DNA of 64,000 nucleotides from Steromphala cineraria (taxonomy: Eukaryota > Mollusca > Gastropoda > Trochida > Trochidae): positions 70,696,471-70,760,470 of the forward strand of contig OU744720.1 in the NCBI GenBank assembly GCA_916613615.1. The letters run 5' to 3'. Below are positions 12,701 through 29,300 of the stretch, piece after piece. Numbering within the stretch: the stretch's first letter is position 1; every line of letters starts with the position of its first letter. A model generated the notes under the pieces. That model saw nothing but the letters and a program-made list of their open reading frames with translations. It did no database searches and was not told where the DNA came from. The position numbers and the translations under genes were made by a program.

Positions 12701-15700
12701 ATCGGTTTTCACTGCTAACTCATTAAAAATATATAATAAAATTTTCACACTAAAATATTATATTACGACAATACAACTTGATTGTTTTATGTAACTAAAT
12801 ACTATTTCATACTTACAGAAAAATAAACTTTACCCAAAATTGACTCAAAACTCTCAGAAATGGCCGTCCCAACTTGGAATTTCTATCGGTTTTGACTGCT
12901 CACTCATTTAAAATATAAAATAAAATTTTCACACTAAGATATCATATTCCTACACTATAACTTGATTGTATTATGTAAATTCATACTATTTTATAAATTT
13001 AGAAAAATAAAAAATAACCGTAAAGAACTCTAAAGGAACAGACATGGCCGTCCCAACTTGGAATTTCTATTGGTTTTGACTGCTAACTCATTAAAGATAT
13101 AAAATAAAATTTTGACACTAAGATATGATATTCCTACACTATAACTTCATTGTATTATGTAATTTTATACTATTTTATAAATTTAGAAAAATAAAAATTA
13201 ACCGTAAAGGACTCAAAACTCCCAGACATTGCCGTCCCAACTTGGAATTTCTATTGGTTTTGACTGCTAACTCATTAAAGATATAAAATAAAATTTTGAC
13301 ACTAAGATATGATATTCCTACACTAAAACTTCATTGTATTATGTAATTTTATACTATTTTATAAATTTAGAAAAATAAAAATTAACCGTAAAGGACTCAA
13401 AACTCCCAGACATGGCCGTCCCAACTTGGAATTTCTATCGGTTTTGACTGCTAACTCATTAAAAATATATAATAAAATTTTCACACTAAAATATCATATT
13501 AAGACAATACAACTTGATTGTTTTATGTAACTAAATACTATTTCATACTTACAGAAAAAAAACTTTACCCACAATTGACTCAAAACTCTCAGACATGGCC
13601 GTCCCAACTTGGAATTTCTATCGGTTTTGACTGCTCACTCATTTAAAATATAAAATAAAATTTTCACACTAAGATATCATATTCCTACACTATAACTTGA
13701 TTGTATTATGTAAATTCATACTATTTTGTAAATTTAGAAAAATAAAAAATAACCGTAAAGAACTCTAAAGGAACAGACATGGCCGTCCCAACTTGGAATT
13801 TCTATTGGTTTTGACTGCTAACTCATTAAAGATATAAAATAAAATTTTGACACTAAGATATGATAATCCTACACTATAACTTCATTGTATTATGTAATTT
13901 TATACTATTTTATAAATTTAGAAAAATAAAAATTAACCGTAACGGACTCCAAAGTAACAGACATGGCCGTCCCAACTTGGAATTTCTATCGGTTTTCACT
14001 GCTAACTCATTAAAAATATATAATAAAATTTTCACACTAAAATATTATATTACGACAATACAACTTGATTGTTTTATGTAACTAAATACTATTTCATACT
14101 TACAGAAAAATAAACTTTACCCAAAATTGACTCAAAACTCTCAGACATGGCCGTCCCAACTTGGAATTTCTATCGGTTTTGACTGCTCACTCATTTAAAA
14201 TATAAAATAAAATTTTCACACTAAGATATCATATTCCTACACTATAACTTGATTGTATTATGTAAATTCATACTATTTTATAAATTTAGAAAAATAAAAA
14301 ATAACCGTAAAGAACTCTAAAGGAACAGACATGGCCGTCCCAACTTGGAATTTCTATCGGTTTTCACTGCTAACTCATTAAAAATATATAATAAAATTTT
14401 CACACTAAAATATTATATTACGACAATACAACTTGATTGTTTTATGTAACTAAATACTATTTCATACTTACAGAAAAATAAACTTTACCCAAAATTGACT
14501 CAAAACTCTCAGACATGGCCGTCCCAACTTGGAATTTCTATCGGTTTTGACTGCTCACTCATTTAAAATATAAAATAAAATTTTCACACTAAGATATCAT
14601 ATTCCTACACTATAACTTGATTGTATTATGTAAATTCATACTATTTTATAAATTTAGAAAAATAAAAAATAACCGTAAAGAACTCTAAAGGAACAGACAT
14701 GGCCGTCCCAACTTGGAATTTCTATTGGTTTTCACTGCTAACTCATTAAAGATATAAAATAAAATTTTGACACTAAGATATGATAATCCTACACTATAAC
14801 TTCATTGTATTATGTAATTTTATACTATTTTATAAATTTAGAAAAATAAAAATTAACCGTAACGGACTCCAAAGTAACAGACATGGCCGTCCCAACTTGG
14901 AATTTCTATCGGTTTTCACTGCTAACTCATTAAAAATATATAATAAAATTTTCACACTAAAATATTATATTACGACAATACAACTTGATTGTTTTATGTA
15001 ACTAAATACTATTTCATACTTACAGAAAAATAAACTTTACCCAAAATTGACTCAAAACTCTCAGACATGGCCGTCCCAACTTGGAATTTCTATCGGTTTT
15101 GACTGCTCACTCATTTAAAATATAAAATAAAATTTTCACACTAAGATATCATATTCCTACACTATAACTTGATTGTATTATGTAAATTCATACTATTTTA
15201 TAAATTTAGAAAAATAAAAAATAACCGTAAAGAACTCTAAAGGAACAGACATGGCCGTCCCAACTTGGAATTTCTATCGGTTTTCACTGCTAACTCATTA
15301 AAAATATATAATAAAATTTTCACACTAAAATATTATATTACGACAATACAACTTGATTGTTTTATGTAACTAAATACTATTTCATACTTACAGAAAAATA
15401 AACTTTACCCAAAATTGACTCAAAACTCTCAGACATGGCCGTCCCAACTTGGAATTTCTATCGGTTTTGACTGCTCACTCATTTAAAATATAAAAAAAAA
15501 TTTTCACACTAAGATATCATATTCCTACACTATAACTTGATTGTATTGTGTAAATTCATACTATTTTATAAATTTAGAAAAATAAAAAATAACCGTAAAG
15601 AACTCTAAAGGAACAGACATGGCCGTCCCAACTTGGAATTTCTATTGGTTTTGACTGCTAACTCATTAAAGATATAAAATAAAATTTTGACACTAAGATA

Positions 15701-17374
15701 TGATATTCCTACACTATAACTTCATTGTATTATGTAATTTTATACTATTTTATAAATTTAGAAAAATAAAAATTAACCGTAAAGGACTCAAAACTCCCAG
15801 ACATGGCCGTCCCAACTTGGAATTTCTATCGGTTTTCACTGCTAACTCATTAAAAATATATAATAAAATTTTCACACTAAAATATCATATTAAGACAATA
15901 CAACTTGATTGTTTTATGTAACTAAATACTATTTCATACTTACAGAAAAATAAACTTTACCCACAATTGACTCAAAACTCTCAGACATGGCCGTCCCAAC
16001 TTGGAATTTCTATCGGTTTTGACTGCTCACTCATTTAAAATATAAAATAAAATTTTCACACTAAGATATCATATTCCTACACTATAACTTGATTGTATTA
16101 TGTAAATTCATACTATTTTGTAAATTTAGAAAAATAAAAAATAACCGTAAAGAACTCTAAAGGAACAGACATGGCCGTCCCAACTTGGAATTTCTATTGG
16201 TTTTCACTGCTAACTCATTAAAGATATAAAATAAAATTTTGACACTAAGATATGATAATCCTACACTATAACTTCATTGTATTATGTAATTTTATACTAT
16301 TTTATAAATTTAGAAAAATAAAAATTAACCGTAACGGACTCCAAAGTAACAGACATGGCCGTCCCAACTTGGAATTTCTATCGGTTTTCACTGCTAACTC
16401 ATTAAAAATATATAATAAAATTTTCACACTAAAATATTATATTACGACAATACAACTTGATTGTTTTATGTAACTAAATACTATTTCATACTTACAGAAA
16501 AATAAACTTTACCCAAAATTGACTCAAAACTCTCAGACATGGCCGTCCCAACTTGGAATTTCTATCGGTTTTGACTGCTCACTCATTTAAAATATAAAAT
16601 AAAATTTTCACACTAAGATATCATATTCCTACACTATAACTTGATTGTATTATGTAAATTCATACTATTTTATAAATTTAGAAAAATAAAAAATAACCGT
16701 AAAGAACTCTAAAGGAACAGACATGGCCGTCCCAACTTGGAATTTCTATTGGTTTTGACTGCTAACTCATTAAAGATATAAAATAAAATGTTGACACTAA
16801 GATATGATATTCCTACACTATAACTTGATTGTATTATGTAATTTTATACTATTTTATAAATTTAGAAAAATAAAAATTAACCGTAAAGGACTCAAAACTC
16901 CCAGACATGGCCGTCCCAACTTGGAATTTCTATCGGTTTTGACTGCTCACTCATTTAAAATATAAAATAAAATTTTCACACTAAGATATCATATTCCTAC
17001 ACTATAACTTGATTGTATTATGTAAATTCATACTATTTTATAAATTTAGAAAAATAAAAAATAACCGTAAAGAACTATAAAGGAACAGACATGGCCGTCC
17101 CAACTTGGAATTTCTATTGGTTTTGACTGCTAACTCATTAAAGATATAAAATAAAATTTTGACACTAAGATATGATATTCCTACACTATAACTTCATTGT
17201 ATTATGTAATTTTATACTATTTTATAAATTTAGAAAAATAAAAATTAACCGTAAAGGACTCAAAACTCCCAGACATTGCCGTCCCAACTTGGAATTTCTA
17301 TCGGTTTTCACTGCTAACTCATTAAAAATATATAATAAAATTTTCACACTAAAATATCATATTAAGACAATACA
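12701..17374 (+). repeat. Satellite segment of mixed ABC and ABCBC units
   Basis: Class-A monomers start their ATGATA at 13,860, 14,780, 15,700, 16,252 and 17,172, giving spacings of 920, 920, 552 and 920 bp, the same alternation as the left end of the window. Scattered private changes include AGAAATGG near 12,858, a missing T in the AAAAAAACTTTACCC stretch near 13,555 and CATTGCC near 13,228. No foreign insertion is visible. Confidence 0.85.
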
Positions 17375-20300
17375 ACTTGATTGTTTTATGTAACTAAATA
17401 CTATTTCATACTTACAGAAAAATAAACTTTACCCACAATTGACTCAAAACTCTCAGACATGGCCGTCCCAACTTGGAATTTCTATCGGTTTTCACTGCTA
17501 ACTCATTAAAAATATATAATAAAATTTTCACACTAAAATATTATATTACGACAATACAACTTGATTGTTTTATGTAACTAAATGCTATTTCATACTTACA
17601 GAAAAATAAACTTTACCCAAAATTGACTCAAAACTCTCAGACATGGCCGTCCCAACTTGGAATTTCTATCGGTTTTGACTGCTCACTCATTTAAAATATA
17701 AAATAAAATTTTCACACTAAGATATCATATTCCTACACTATAACTTGATTGTATTATGTAAATTCATACTATTTTATAAATTTAGAAAAATAAAAAATAA
17801 CCGTAAAGAACTCTAAAGGAACAGACAGGGCCGTCCCAACTTGGAATTTCTATTGGTTTTGACTGCTAACTCATTAAAGATATAAAATAAAATTTTGACA
17901 CTGAGATATGATATTCCTACACTATAACTTCATTGTATTATGTAATTTTATACTATTTTATAAATTTAGAAAAATAAAAATTGACCGTAAAGGACTCAAA
18001 ACTCCCAGACATGGCCGTCCCAACTTGGAATTTCTATTGGTTTTGACTGCTCACTCATTTAAAATATAAAATAAAATTTTCACACTAAGATATCATATTC
18101 CTACACTATAACTTGATTGTATTATGTAAATTCATACTATTTTATAAATTTAGAAAAATAAAAAATAACCGTAAAGAACTCTAAAGGAACAGACATGGCC
18201 GTCCCAACTTGGAATTTCTATTGGTTTTGACTGCTAACTCATTAAAGATATAAAATAAAATTTTGACACTAAGATATGATATTCCTACACTATAACTTCA
18301 TTGTATTATGTAATTTTATACTATTTTATAAATTTAGAAAAATAAAAATTAACCGTAAAGGACTCAAAACTCCCAGACATGGCCGTCCCAACTTGGAATT
18401 TCTATCGGTTTTGACTGCTAACTCATTAAAAATATATAATAAAATTTTCACACTAAAATATTATATTAAGACAATACGACTTGATTGTTTTATGTAACTA
18501 AATACTATTTCATACTTACAGAAAAATAAACTTTACCCACAATTGACTCAAAACTCTCAGACATGGCCGTCCCAACTTGGAATTTCTATCGGTTCTCACT
18601 GCTAACTCATTAAAAATATATAATAAAATTTTCACACTAAAATATTATATTAAGACAATACAACTTGATTGTTTTATGTAACTAAATACTATTTCATACT
18701 TACAGAAAAATAAACTTTACCCAAAATTGACTCAAAACTCTCAGACATGGCCGTCCCAACTTGGAATTTCTATCGGTTTTGACTGCTCACTCATTTAAAA
18801 TATAAAATAAAATTTTCACACTAAGATATCATATTCCTACACTATAACTTGATTGTATTATGTAAATTCATACTATTTTATAAATTTAGAAAAATAAAAA
18901 ATAACCGTAAAGAACTCTAAAGGAACAGACATGGCCGTCCCAACTTGGAATTTCTATTGGTTTTGACTGCTAACTCATTAAAGATATAAAATAAAATTTT
19001 GACACTGAGATATGATATTCCTACACTATAACTTCATTGTATTATGTAATTTTATACTATTTTATAAATTTAGAAAAATAAAAATTGACCGTAAAGGACT
19101 CAAAACTCCCAGACATGGCCGTCCCAACTTGGAATTTCTATTGGTTTTGACTGCTAACTCATTAAAGATATAAAATAAAATTTTGACACTAAGATATGAT
19201 ATTCCTACACTATAACTTCATTGTATTATGTAATTTTATACTATTTTATAAATTTAGAAAAATAAAAATTAACCGTAACGGACTCCAAAGTAACAGACAT
19301 GGCCGTCCCAACTTGGAATTTCTATCGGTTTTCACTGCTAACTCATTAAAAATATATAATAAAATTTTCACACTAAAATATTATATTACGACAATACAAC
19401 TTGATTGTTTTATGTAACTAAATACTATTTCATACTTACAGAAAAATAAACTTTACCCAAAATTGACTCAAAACTCTCAGACATGGCCGTCCCAACTTGG
19501 AATTTCTATCGGTTTTGACTGCTCACTCATTTAAAATATAAAATAAAATTTTCACACTAAGATATCATATTCCTACACTATAACTTGATTGTATTATGTA
19601 AATTCATACTATTTTGTAAATTTAGAAAAATAAAAATTAACCGTAACGGAGTCCAAAGTAACAGACATGGCCGTCCCAACTTGGAATTTCTATCGGTTTT
19701 CACTGCTAACTCATTAAAAATATATAATAAAATTTTCACACTAAAATATTATATTACGACAATACAACTTGATTGTTTTATGTAACTAAATACTATTTCA
19801 TACTTACAGAAAAATAAACTTTACCCAAAATTGACTCAAAACTCTCAGACATGGCCGTCCCAACTTGGAATTTCTATCGGTTTTGACTGCTCACTCATTT
19901 AAAATATAAAATAAAATTTTCACACTAAGATATCATATTCCTACACTATAACTTGATTGTATTATGTAAATTCATACTATTTTATAAATTTAGAAAAATA
20001 AAAAATAACCGTAAAGAACTCTAAAGGAACAGACAGGGCCGTCCCAACTTGGAATTTCTATTGGTTTTGACTGCTAACTCATTAAAGATATAAAATAAAA
20101 TTTTGACACTAAGATATGATATTCCTACACTATAACTTCATTGTATTATGTAATTTTATACTATTTTATAAATTTAGAAAAATAAAAATTAACCGTAAAG
20201 GACTCAAAACTCCCAGACATGGCCGTCCCAACTTGGAATTTCTATCGGTTTTGACTGCTAACTCATTAAAAATATATAATAAAATTTTCACACTAAAATA

Positions 20301-23300
20301 TTATATTAAGACAATACAACTTGATTGTTTTATGTAACTAAATACTATTTCATACTTACAGAAAAATAAACTTTACCCACAATTGACTCAAAACTCTCAG
20401 ACATGGCCGTCCCAACTTGGAATTTCTATCGGTTTTGACTGCTCACTCATTTAAAATATAAAATAAAATTTTCACACTAAGATATCATATTCCTACACTA
20501 TAACTTGATTGTATTATGTAAATTCATACTATTTTATAAATTTAGAAAAATAAAAAATAACCGTAAAGAACTCTAAAGGAACAGACATGGCCGTCCCAAC
20601 TTGGAATTTCTATTGGTTTTGACTGCTAACTCATTAAAGATATAAAATAAAATTTTGACACTAAGATATGATATTCCTACACTATAACTTCATTGTATTA
20701 TGTAATTTTATACTATTTTATAAATTTAGAAAAATAAAAATTAACCGTAACGGACTCCAAAGTAACAGACATGGCCGTCCCAACTTGGAATTTCTATCTG
20801 TTTTCACTGCTAACTCATTAAAAATATATAATATAATTTTCACACTAAAATATTATATTACGACAATACAACTTGATTGTTTTATGTAACTAAATACTAT
20901 TTCATACTTACAGAAAAATAAACTTTACCCAAAATTGACTCAAAACTCTCAGACATGGCCGTCCCAACTTGGAATTTCTATCGGTTTTGACTGCTCACTC
21001 ATTTAAAATATATAATAAAATTTTCACACTAAGATATCATATTCCTACACTATAACTTGATTGTATTATGTAAATTCATACTATTTTATAAATTTAGAAA
21101 AATAAAAAATAACCGTAAAGAACTCTAAAGGAACAGACATGGCCGTCCCAACTTGGAATTTCTATTGGTTTTGACTGCTAACTCATTAAAGATATAAAAT
21201 AAAATTTTGACACTAAGATATGATATTCCTACACTATAACTTCATTGTATTATGTAATTTTATACTATTTTATAAATTTAGAAAAATAAAAATTAACCGT
21301 AACGGACTCCAAAGTAACAGACATGGCCGTCCCAACTTGGAATTTCTATCGGTTTTCACTGCTAACTCATTAAAAATATATAATAAAATTTTCACACTAA
21401 AATATTATATTACGACAATACAACTTGATTGTTTTATGTAACTAAATACTATTTCATACTTACAGAAAAATAAACTTTACCCAAAATTGACTCAAAACTC
21501 TCAAACATGGCCGTCCCAACTTGGAATTTCTATCGGTTTTGACTGCTCACTCATTTAAAATATAAAATAAAATTTTCACACTAAGATATCATATTCCTAC
21601 ACTATAACTTGATTGTATTATGTAAATTCATACTATTTTATAAATTTAGAAAAATAAAAAATAACCGTAAAGAACTCTAAAGGAACAGACATGGCCGTCC
21701 CAACTTGGAATTTCTATTGGTTTTGACTGCTAACTCATTAAAGATATAAAATAAAATTTTTACACTAAGATATGATATTCCTACACTATAACTTCATTGT
21801 ATTATGTAATTTTATACTATTTTATAAATTTAGAAAAATAAAAATTAACCGTAAAGGACTCAAAACTCCCAGACATTGCCGTCCCAACTTGGAATTTCTA
21901 TCGGTTTTCACTGCTAACTCATTAAAAATATATAATAAAATTTTCACACTAAAATATTATATTACGACAATACAACTTGATTGTTTTATGTAACAAAATA
22001 CTATTTCATACTTACAGAAAAATAAACTTTACCCAAAATTGACTCAAAACTCTCAGACATGGCCGTCCAAACTTGGAATTTCTATCGGTTTTGACTGCTC
22101 ACTCATTTAAAATATAAAATAAAATTTTCACACTAAGATATCATATTCCTACACTATAACTTGATTGTATTATGTAAATTCATACTATTTTATAAATTTA
22201 GAAAAATAAAAAATAACCGTAAAGAACTCTAAAGGAACAGACATGGCCGTCCCAACTTGGAATTTCTATTGGTTTTGACTGCTAACTCATTAAAGATATA
22301 AAATAAAATTTTGACACTAAGATATGATATTCCTACACTATAACTTCATTGTATTATGTAATTTTATACTATTTTATAAATTTAGAAAAATAAAAATTAA
22401 CCGTAACGGACTCCAAAGTAACAGACATGGTCGTCCCAACTTGGAATTTCTATCGGTTTTCACTGCTAACTCATTAAAACTATGTAATAAAATTTTCACA
22501 CTAAAATATTATATTACGACAATACAACTTGATTGTTTTATGTAACTAAATACTATTTCATACTTACAGAAAAATAAACTTTACCCAAAATTGACTCAAA
22601 ACTCTCAGACATGGCCGTCCCAACTTGGAATTTCTATTGGTTTTGACTGCTCACTCATTTAAAATATAAAATAAAATTTTCACACTAAGATATCATATTC
22701 CTACACTATAACTTGATTGTATTATGTAAATTCATACTATTTTATAAATTTAGAAAAATAAAAAATAACTGTAAAGAACTCAAAACTCTCAGACATGGCC
22801 GTCCCAACTTGGAATTTCTATTGGTTTTGACTGCTAACTCATTAAAGATATAAAATAAAATTTTGACACTAAGATATGATATTCCTACACTATAACTTCA
22901 TTGTATTATGTAATTTTATACTATTTTATAAATTTAGAAAAATAAAAATTAACCGTAACTGACTCCAAAGTAACAGACATGGCCGTCCCAACTTGGAATT
23001 TCTATCGGTTTTCACTGCTAACTCATTAAAAATATAAAATAAAATTTTCACACTAAAATATTATATTAAGACAATACAACTTGATTGTTTTATGTAACTA
23101 AATACTATTTCATACTTACAGAAAAATAAACTTTACCCAAAATTGACTCAAAACTCTCAGACATGGCCGTCCCAACTTGGAATTTCTATCGGTTTTGACT
23201 GCTCACTCATTTAAAATATAAAATAAAATTTTCACACTAAGAAATCATATTCCTACACTATAACTTGATTGTATTATGTAAATTCATACTATTTTGTAAA

Positions 23301-25830
23301 TTTAGAAAAATAAAAAATAACCGTAAAGAACTCTAAAGGAACAGACATGGCCGTCCCAACTTGGAATTTCTATTGGTTTTCACTGCTAACTCATTAAAGA
23401 TATAAAATAAAATTTTGACACTAAGATATGATATTCCTACACTATAACTATATTGTATTATGTAATTTTATACTATTTTATAAATTTAGAAAAATAAAAA
23501 TTAACCGTAACGGACTCCAAAGTAACAGACATGGCCGTCCCAACTTGGAATTTCTATCGGTTTTCACTGCTAACTCATTAAAAATATATAATAAAATTTT
23601 CACACTAAAATATTATATTACGACAATACAACTTGATTGTTTTATGTAACTAAATACTATTTCATACTTACAGAAAAATAAACTTTACCCAAAATTGACT
23701 CAAAACTCTCAGACATGGCCGTCCCAACTTGGAATTTCTATCGGTTTTGACTGCTCACTCATTTAAAATATAAAATAAAATTTTCACACTAAGATATCAT
23801 ATTCCTACACTATAACTTGATTGTATTATGTAAATTCATACTATTTTATAAATTTAGAAAAATAAAAAATAACCGTAAAGAACTCTAAAGGAACAGACAT
23901 GGCCGTCCCAACTTGGAATTTCTATTGGTTTTGACTGCTAACTCATTAAAGATATAAAATAAAATTTTGACACTAAGATATGATATTCCTACACTATAAC
24001 TTCATTGTATTATGTAATTTTATACTATTTTATAAATTTAGAAAAAAAAAATTAACCGTAACGGACTCCAAAGTAACAGACATGGCCGTCCCAACTTGGA
24101 ATTTCTATCGGTTCTCACTGCTAACTCATTAAAAATATATAATAAAATTTTCACACTAAAATATTATATTAAGACAATACAACTTGATTGTTTTATGTAA
24201 CTAAATACTATTTCATACTTACAGAAAAATAAACTTTACCCAAAATTGACTCAAAACTCTCAGACATGGCCGTCCCAACTTGGAATTTCTATCGGTTTTG
24301 ACTGCTCACTCATTTAAAATATAAAATAAAATTTTCACACTAAGATATCATATTCCTACACTATAACTTGATTGTATTATGTAAATTCATACTATTTTAT
24401 AAATTTAGAAAAATAAAAAATAACCGTAAAGAACTCTAAAGGAACAGACATGGCCGTCCCAACTTGGAATTTCTATTGGTTTTGACTGCTAACTCATTAA
24501 AGATATAAAATAAAATTTTGACACTAAGATATGATATTCCTACACTATAACTTCATTGTATTATGTAATTTTATACTATTTTATAAATTTAGAAAAATAA
24601 AAATTAACCGTAAAGGACTCAAAACTCCCAGACATGGCCGTCCCAACTTGGAATTTCTATCGGTTTTGACTGCTAACTCATTTAAAATATAAAATAAAAT
24701 TTTGACACTAAGATATGATATTCCTACACTATAACTTCATTGTATTATGTAATTTTATACTATTTTATAAATTTAGAAAAATGAAAATTAACTGTAACGG
24801 ACTCCAAAGTAACAGACATGGCCGTCCCAACTTGGAATTTCTATCGGTTTTCACTGCTTACTCATTAAAAATATAAAATAAAATTTTCACACTAAAATAT
24901 TATATTAAGACAATACAACTTGATTGTTTTATGTAACTAAATACTATTTCATACTTACAGAAAAATAAACTTTACCCACAATTGACTCAAAACTCTCAGA
25001 CATGGCCGTCCCAACTTGGAATTTCTATTGGTTTTGACTGCTCACTCATTTAAAATATAAAATAAAATTTTCACACTAAGATATCATATTCCTACACTAT
25101 AACTTGATTGTATTATGTAAATTCATACTATTTTATAAATTTAGAAAAATAAAAATTAACCGTAACGGAGTCCAAAGTAACAGACATGGCCGTCCCAACT
25201 TGGAATTTCTATCGGTTTTCACTGCTAACTCATTAAAAATATATAATAAAATTTTCACACTAAAATATTATATTACGACAATACAACTTGATTGTTTTAT
25301 GTAACTAAATACTATTTCATACTTACAGAAAAATAAACTTTACCCAAAATTGACTCAAAACTCTCAGACATGGCCGTCCCAACTTGGAATTTCTATCGGT
25401 TTTGACTGCTCACTCATTTAAAATATAAAATAAAATTTTCACACTAAGATATCATATTCCTACACTATAACTTGATTGTATTATGTAAATTCATACTATT
25501 TTATAAATTTAGAAAAATAAAAAATAACCGTAAAGAACTCTAAAGGAACAGACATGGCCGTCCCAACTTGGAATTTCTATTGGTTTTGACTGCTAACTCA
25601 TTAAAGATATAAAATAAAATTTTGACACTAAGATATGATATTCCTACACTATAACTTCATTGTATTATGTAATTTTATACTATTTTATAAATTTAGAAAA
25701 AAAAAATTAACCGTAACGGACTCCAAAGTAACAGACATGGCCGTCCCAACTTGGAATTTCTATCGGTTCTCACTGCTAACTCATTAAAAATATATAATAA
25801 AATTTTCACACTAAAATATTATATTACGAC
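17375..25830 (+). repeat. Intra-array duplication, copy 1 (about 8.4 kb)
   Basis: This block reappears almost unchanged at 26,390-34,660. The offset is 9,015 bp up to about 22,630 and 8,831 bp afterwards. Shared private variants establish common descent: GACAGGGCC at 17,824 and 26,839, TATCTGTTTTC near 20,795 and 29,810, AACTATGTAAT near 22,478 and 31,493, CTATATTGT near 23,449 and 32,280, and a run of ten A near 24,042 and 32,873. Copy 1 contains one class-C monomer (about 22,630-22,813) that is absent from copy 2. It comprises about 46 monomers. Confidence 0.92.
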
Positions 25831-26389
25831 AATACAACTTGATTGTTTTATGTAACTAAATACTATTTCATACTTACAGAAAAATAAACTTTACCCAAAA
25901 TTGACTCAAAACTCTCAGACATGGCCGTCCCAACTTGGAATTTCTATCGGTTTTGACTGCTCACTCATTTAAAATATAAAATAAAAATTTTCACACTAAG
26001 ATATCATATTCCTACACTATAACTTGATTGTATTATGTAAATTCATACTATTTTATAAATTTAGAAAAATAAAAAATAACCGTAAAGAACTCTAAAGGAA
26101 CAGACAGGGCCGTCCCAACTTGGAATTTCTATTGGTTTTGACTGCTAACTCATTAAAGATATAAAATAAAATTTTGACACTGAGATATGATATTCCTACA
26201 CTATAACTTCATTGTATTATGTAATTTTATACTATTTTATAAATTTAGAAAAATGAAAATTAACTGTAACGGACTCCAAAGTAACAGACATGGCCGTCCC
26301 AACTTGGAATTTCTATCGGTTTTCACTGCTTACTCATTAAAAATATAAAATAAAATTTTCACACTAAAATATTATATTAAGACAATACA

Positions 26390-29300
26390 ACTTGATTGTT
26401 TTATGTAACTAAATACTATTTCATACTTACAGAAAAATAAACTTTACCCACAATTGACTCAAAACTCTCAGACATGGCCGTCCCAACTTGGAATTTCTAT
26501 CGGTTTTCACTGCTAACTCATTAAAAATATATAATAAAATTTTCACACTAAAATATTATATTACGACAATACAACTTGATTGTTTTATGTAACTAAATAC
26601 TATTTCATACTTACAGAAAAATAAACTTTACCCAAAATTGACTCAAAACTCTCAGACATGGCCGTCCCAACTTGGAATTTCTATCGGTTTTGACTGCTCA
26701 CTCATTTAAAATATAAAATAAAATTTTCACACTAAGATATCATATTCCTACACTATAACTTGATTGTATTATGTAAATTCATACTATTTTATAAATTTAG
26801 AAAAATAAAAAATAACCGTAAAGAACTCTAAAGGAACAGACAGGGCCGTCCCAACTTGGAATTTCTATTGGTTTTGACTGCTAACTCATTAAAGATATAA
26901 AATAAAATTTTGACACTGAGATATGATATTCCTACACTATAACTTCATTGTATTATGTAATTTTATACTATTTTATAAATTTAGAAAAATAAAAATTGAC
27001 CGTAAAGGACTCAAAACTCCCAGACATGGCCGTCCCAACTTGGAATTTCTATTGGTTTTGACTGCTCACTCATTTAAAATATAAAATAAAATTTTCACAC
27101 TAAGATATCATATTCCTACACTATAACTTGATTGTATTATGTAAATTCATACTATTTTATAAATTTAGAAAAATAAAAAATAACCGTAAAGAACTCTAAA
27201 GGAACAGACATGGCCGTCCCAACTTGGAATTTCTATTGGTTTTGACTGCTAACTCATTAAAGATATAAAATAAAATTTTGACACTAAGATATGATATTCC
27301 TACACTATAACTTCATTGTATTATGTAATTTTATACTATTTTATAAATTTAGAAAAATAAAAATTAACCGTAAAGGACTCAAAACTCCCAGACATGGCCG
27401 TCCCAACTTGGAATTTCTATCGGTTTTGACTGCTAACTCATTAAAAATATATAATAAAATTTTCACACTAAAATATTATATTAAGACAATACGACTTGAT
27501 TGTTTTATGTAACTAAATACTATTTCATACTTACAGAAAAATAAACTTTACCCACAATTGACTCAAAACTCTCAGACATGGCCGTCCCAACTTGGAATTT
27601 CTATCGGTTCTCACTGCTAACTCATTAAAAATATATAATAAAATTTTCACACTAAAATATTATATTAAGACAATACAACTTGATTGTTTTATGTAACTAA
27701 ATACTATTTCATACTTACAGAAAAATAAACTTTACCCAAAATTGACTCAAAACTCTCAGACATGGCCGTCCCAACTTGGAATTTCTATCGGTTTTGACTG
27801 CTCACTCATTTAAAATATAAAATAAAATTTTCACACTAAGATATCATATTCCTACACTATAACTTGATTGTATTATGTAAATTCATACTATTTTATAAAT
27901 TTAGAAAAATAAAAAATAACCGTAAAGAACTCTAAAGGAACAGACATGGCCGTCCCAACTTGGAATTTCTATTGGTTTTGACTGCTAACTCATTAAAGAT
28001 ATAAAATAAAATTTTGACACTGAGATATGATATTCCTACACTATAACTTCATTGTATTATGTAATTTTATACTATTTTATAAATTTAGAAAAATAAAAAT
28101 TGACCGTAAAGGACTCAAAACTCCCAGACATGGCCGTCCCAACTTGGAATTTCTATTGGTTTTGACTGCTAACTCATTAAAGATGTAAAATAAAATTTTG
28201 ACACTAAGATATGATATTCCTACACTATAACTTCATTGTATTATGTAATTTTATACTATTTTATAAATTTAGAAAAATAAAAATTAACCGTAACGGACTC
28301 CAAAGTAACAGACATGGCCGTCCCAACTTGGAATTTCTATCGGTTTTCACTGCTAACTCATTAAAAATATATAATAAAATTTTCACACTAAAATATTATA
28401 TTACGACAATACAACTTGATTGTTTTATGTAACTAAATACTATTTCATACTTACAGAAAAATAAACTTTACCCAAAATTGACTCAAAACTCTCAGACATG
28501 GCCGTCCCAACTTGGAATTTCTATCGGTTTTGACTGCTCACTCATTTAAAATATAAAATAAAATTTTCACACTAAGATATCATATTCCTACACTATAACT
28601 TGATTGTATTATGTAAATTCATACTATTTTGTAAATTTAGAAAAATAAAAATTAACCGTAACGGAGTCCAAAGTAACAGACATGGCCGTCCCAACTTGGA
28701 ATTTCTATCGGTTTTCACTGCTAACTCATTAAAAATATATAATAAAATTTTCACACTAAAATATTATATTACGACAATACAACTTGATTGTTTTATGTAA
28801 CTAAATACTATTTCATACTTACAGAAAAATAAACTTTACCCAAAATTGACTCAAAACTCTCAGACATGGCCGTCCCAACTTGGAATTTCTATCGGTTTTG
28901 ACTGCTCACTCATTTAAATTATAAAATAAAATTTTCACACTAAGATATCATATTCCTACACTATAACTTGATTGTATTATGTAAATTCATACTATTTTAT
29001 AAATTTAGAAAAATAAAAAATAACCGTAAAGAACTCTAAAGGAACAGACAGGGCCGTCCCAACTTGGAATTTCTATTGGTTTTGACTGCTAACTCATTAA
29101 AGATATAAAATAAAATTTTGACACTAAGATATGATATTCCTACACTATAACTTCATTGTATTATGTAATTTTATACTATTTTATAAATTTAGAAAAATAA
29201 AAATTAACCGTAAAGGACTCAAAACTCCCAGACATGGCCGTCCCAACTTGGAATTTCTATCGGTTTTGACTGCTAACTCATTAAAAATATATAATAAAAT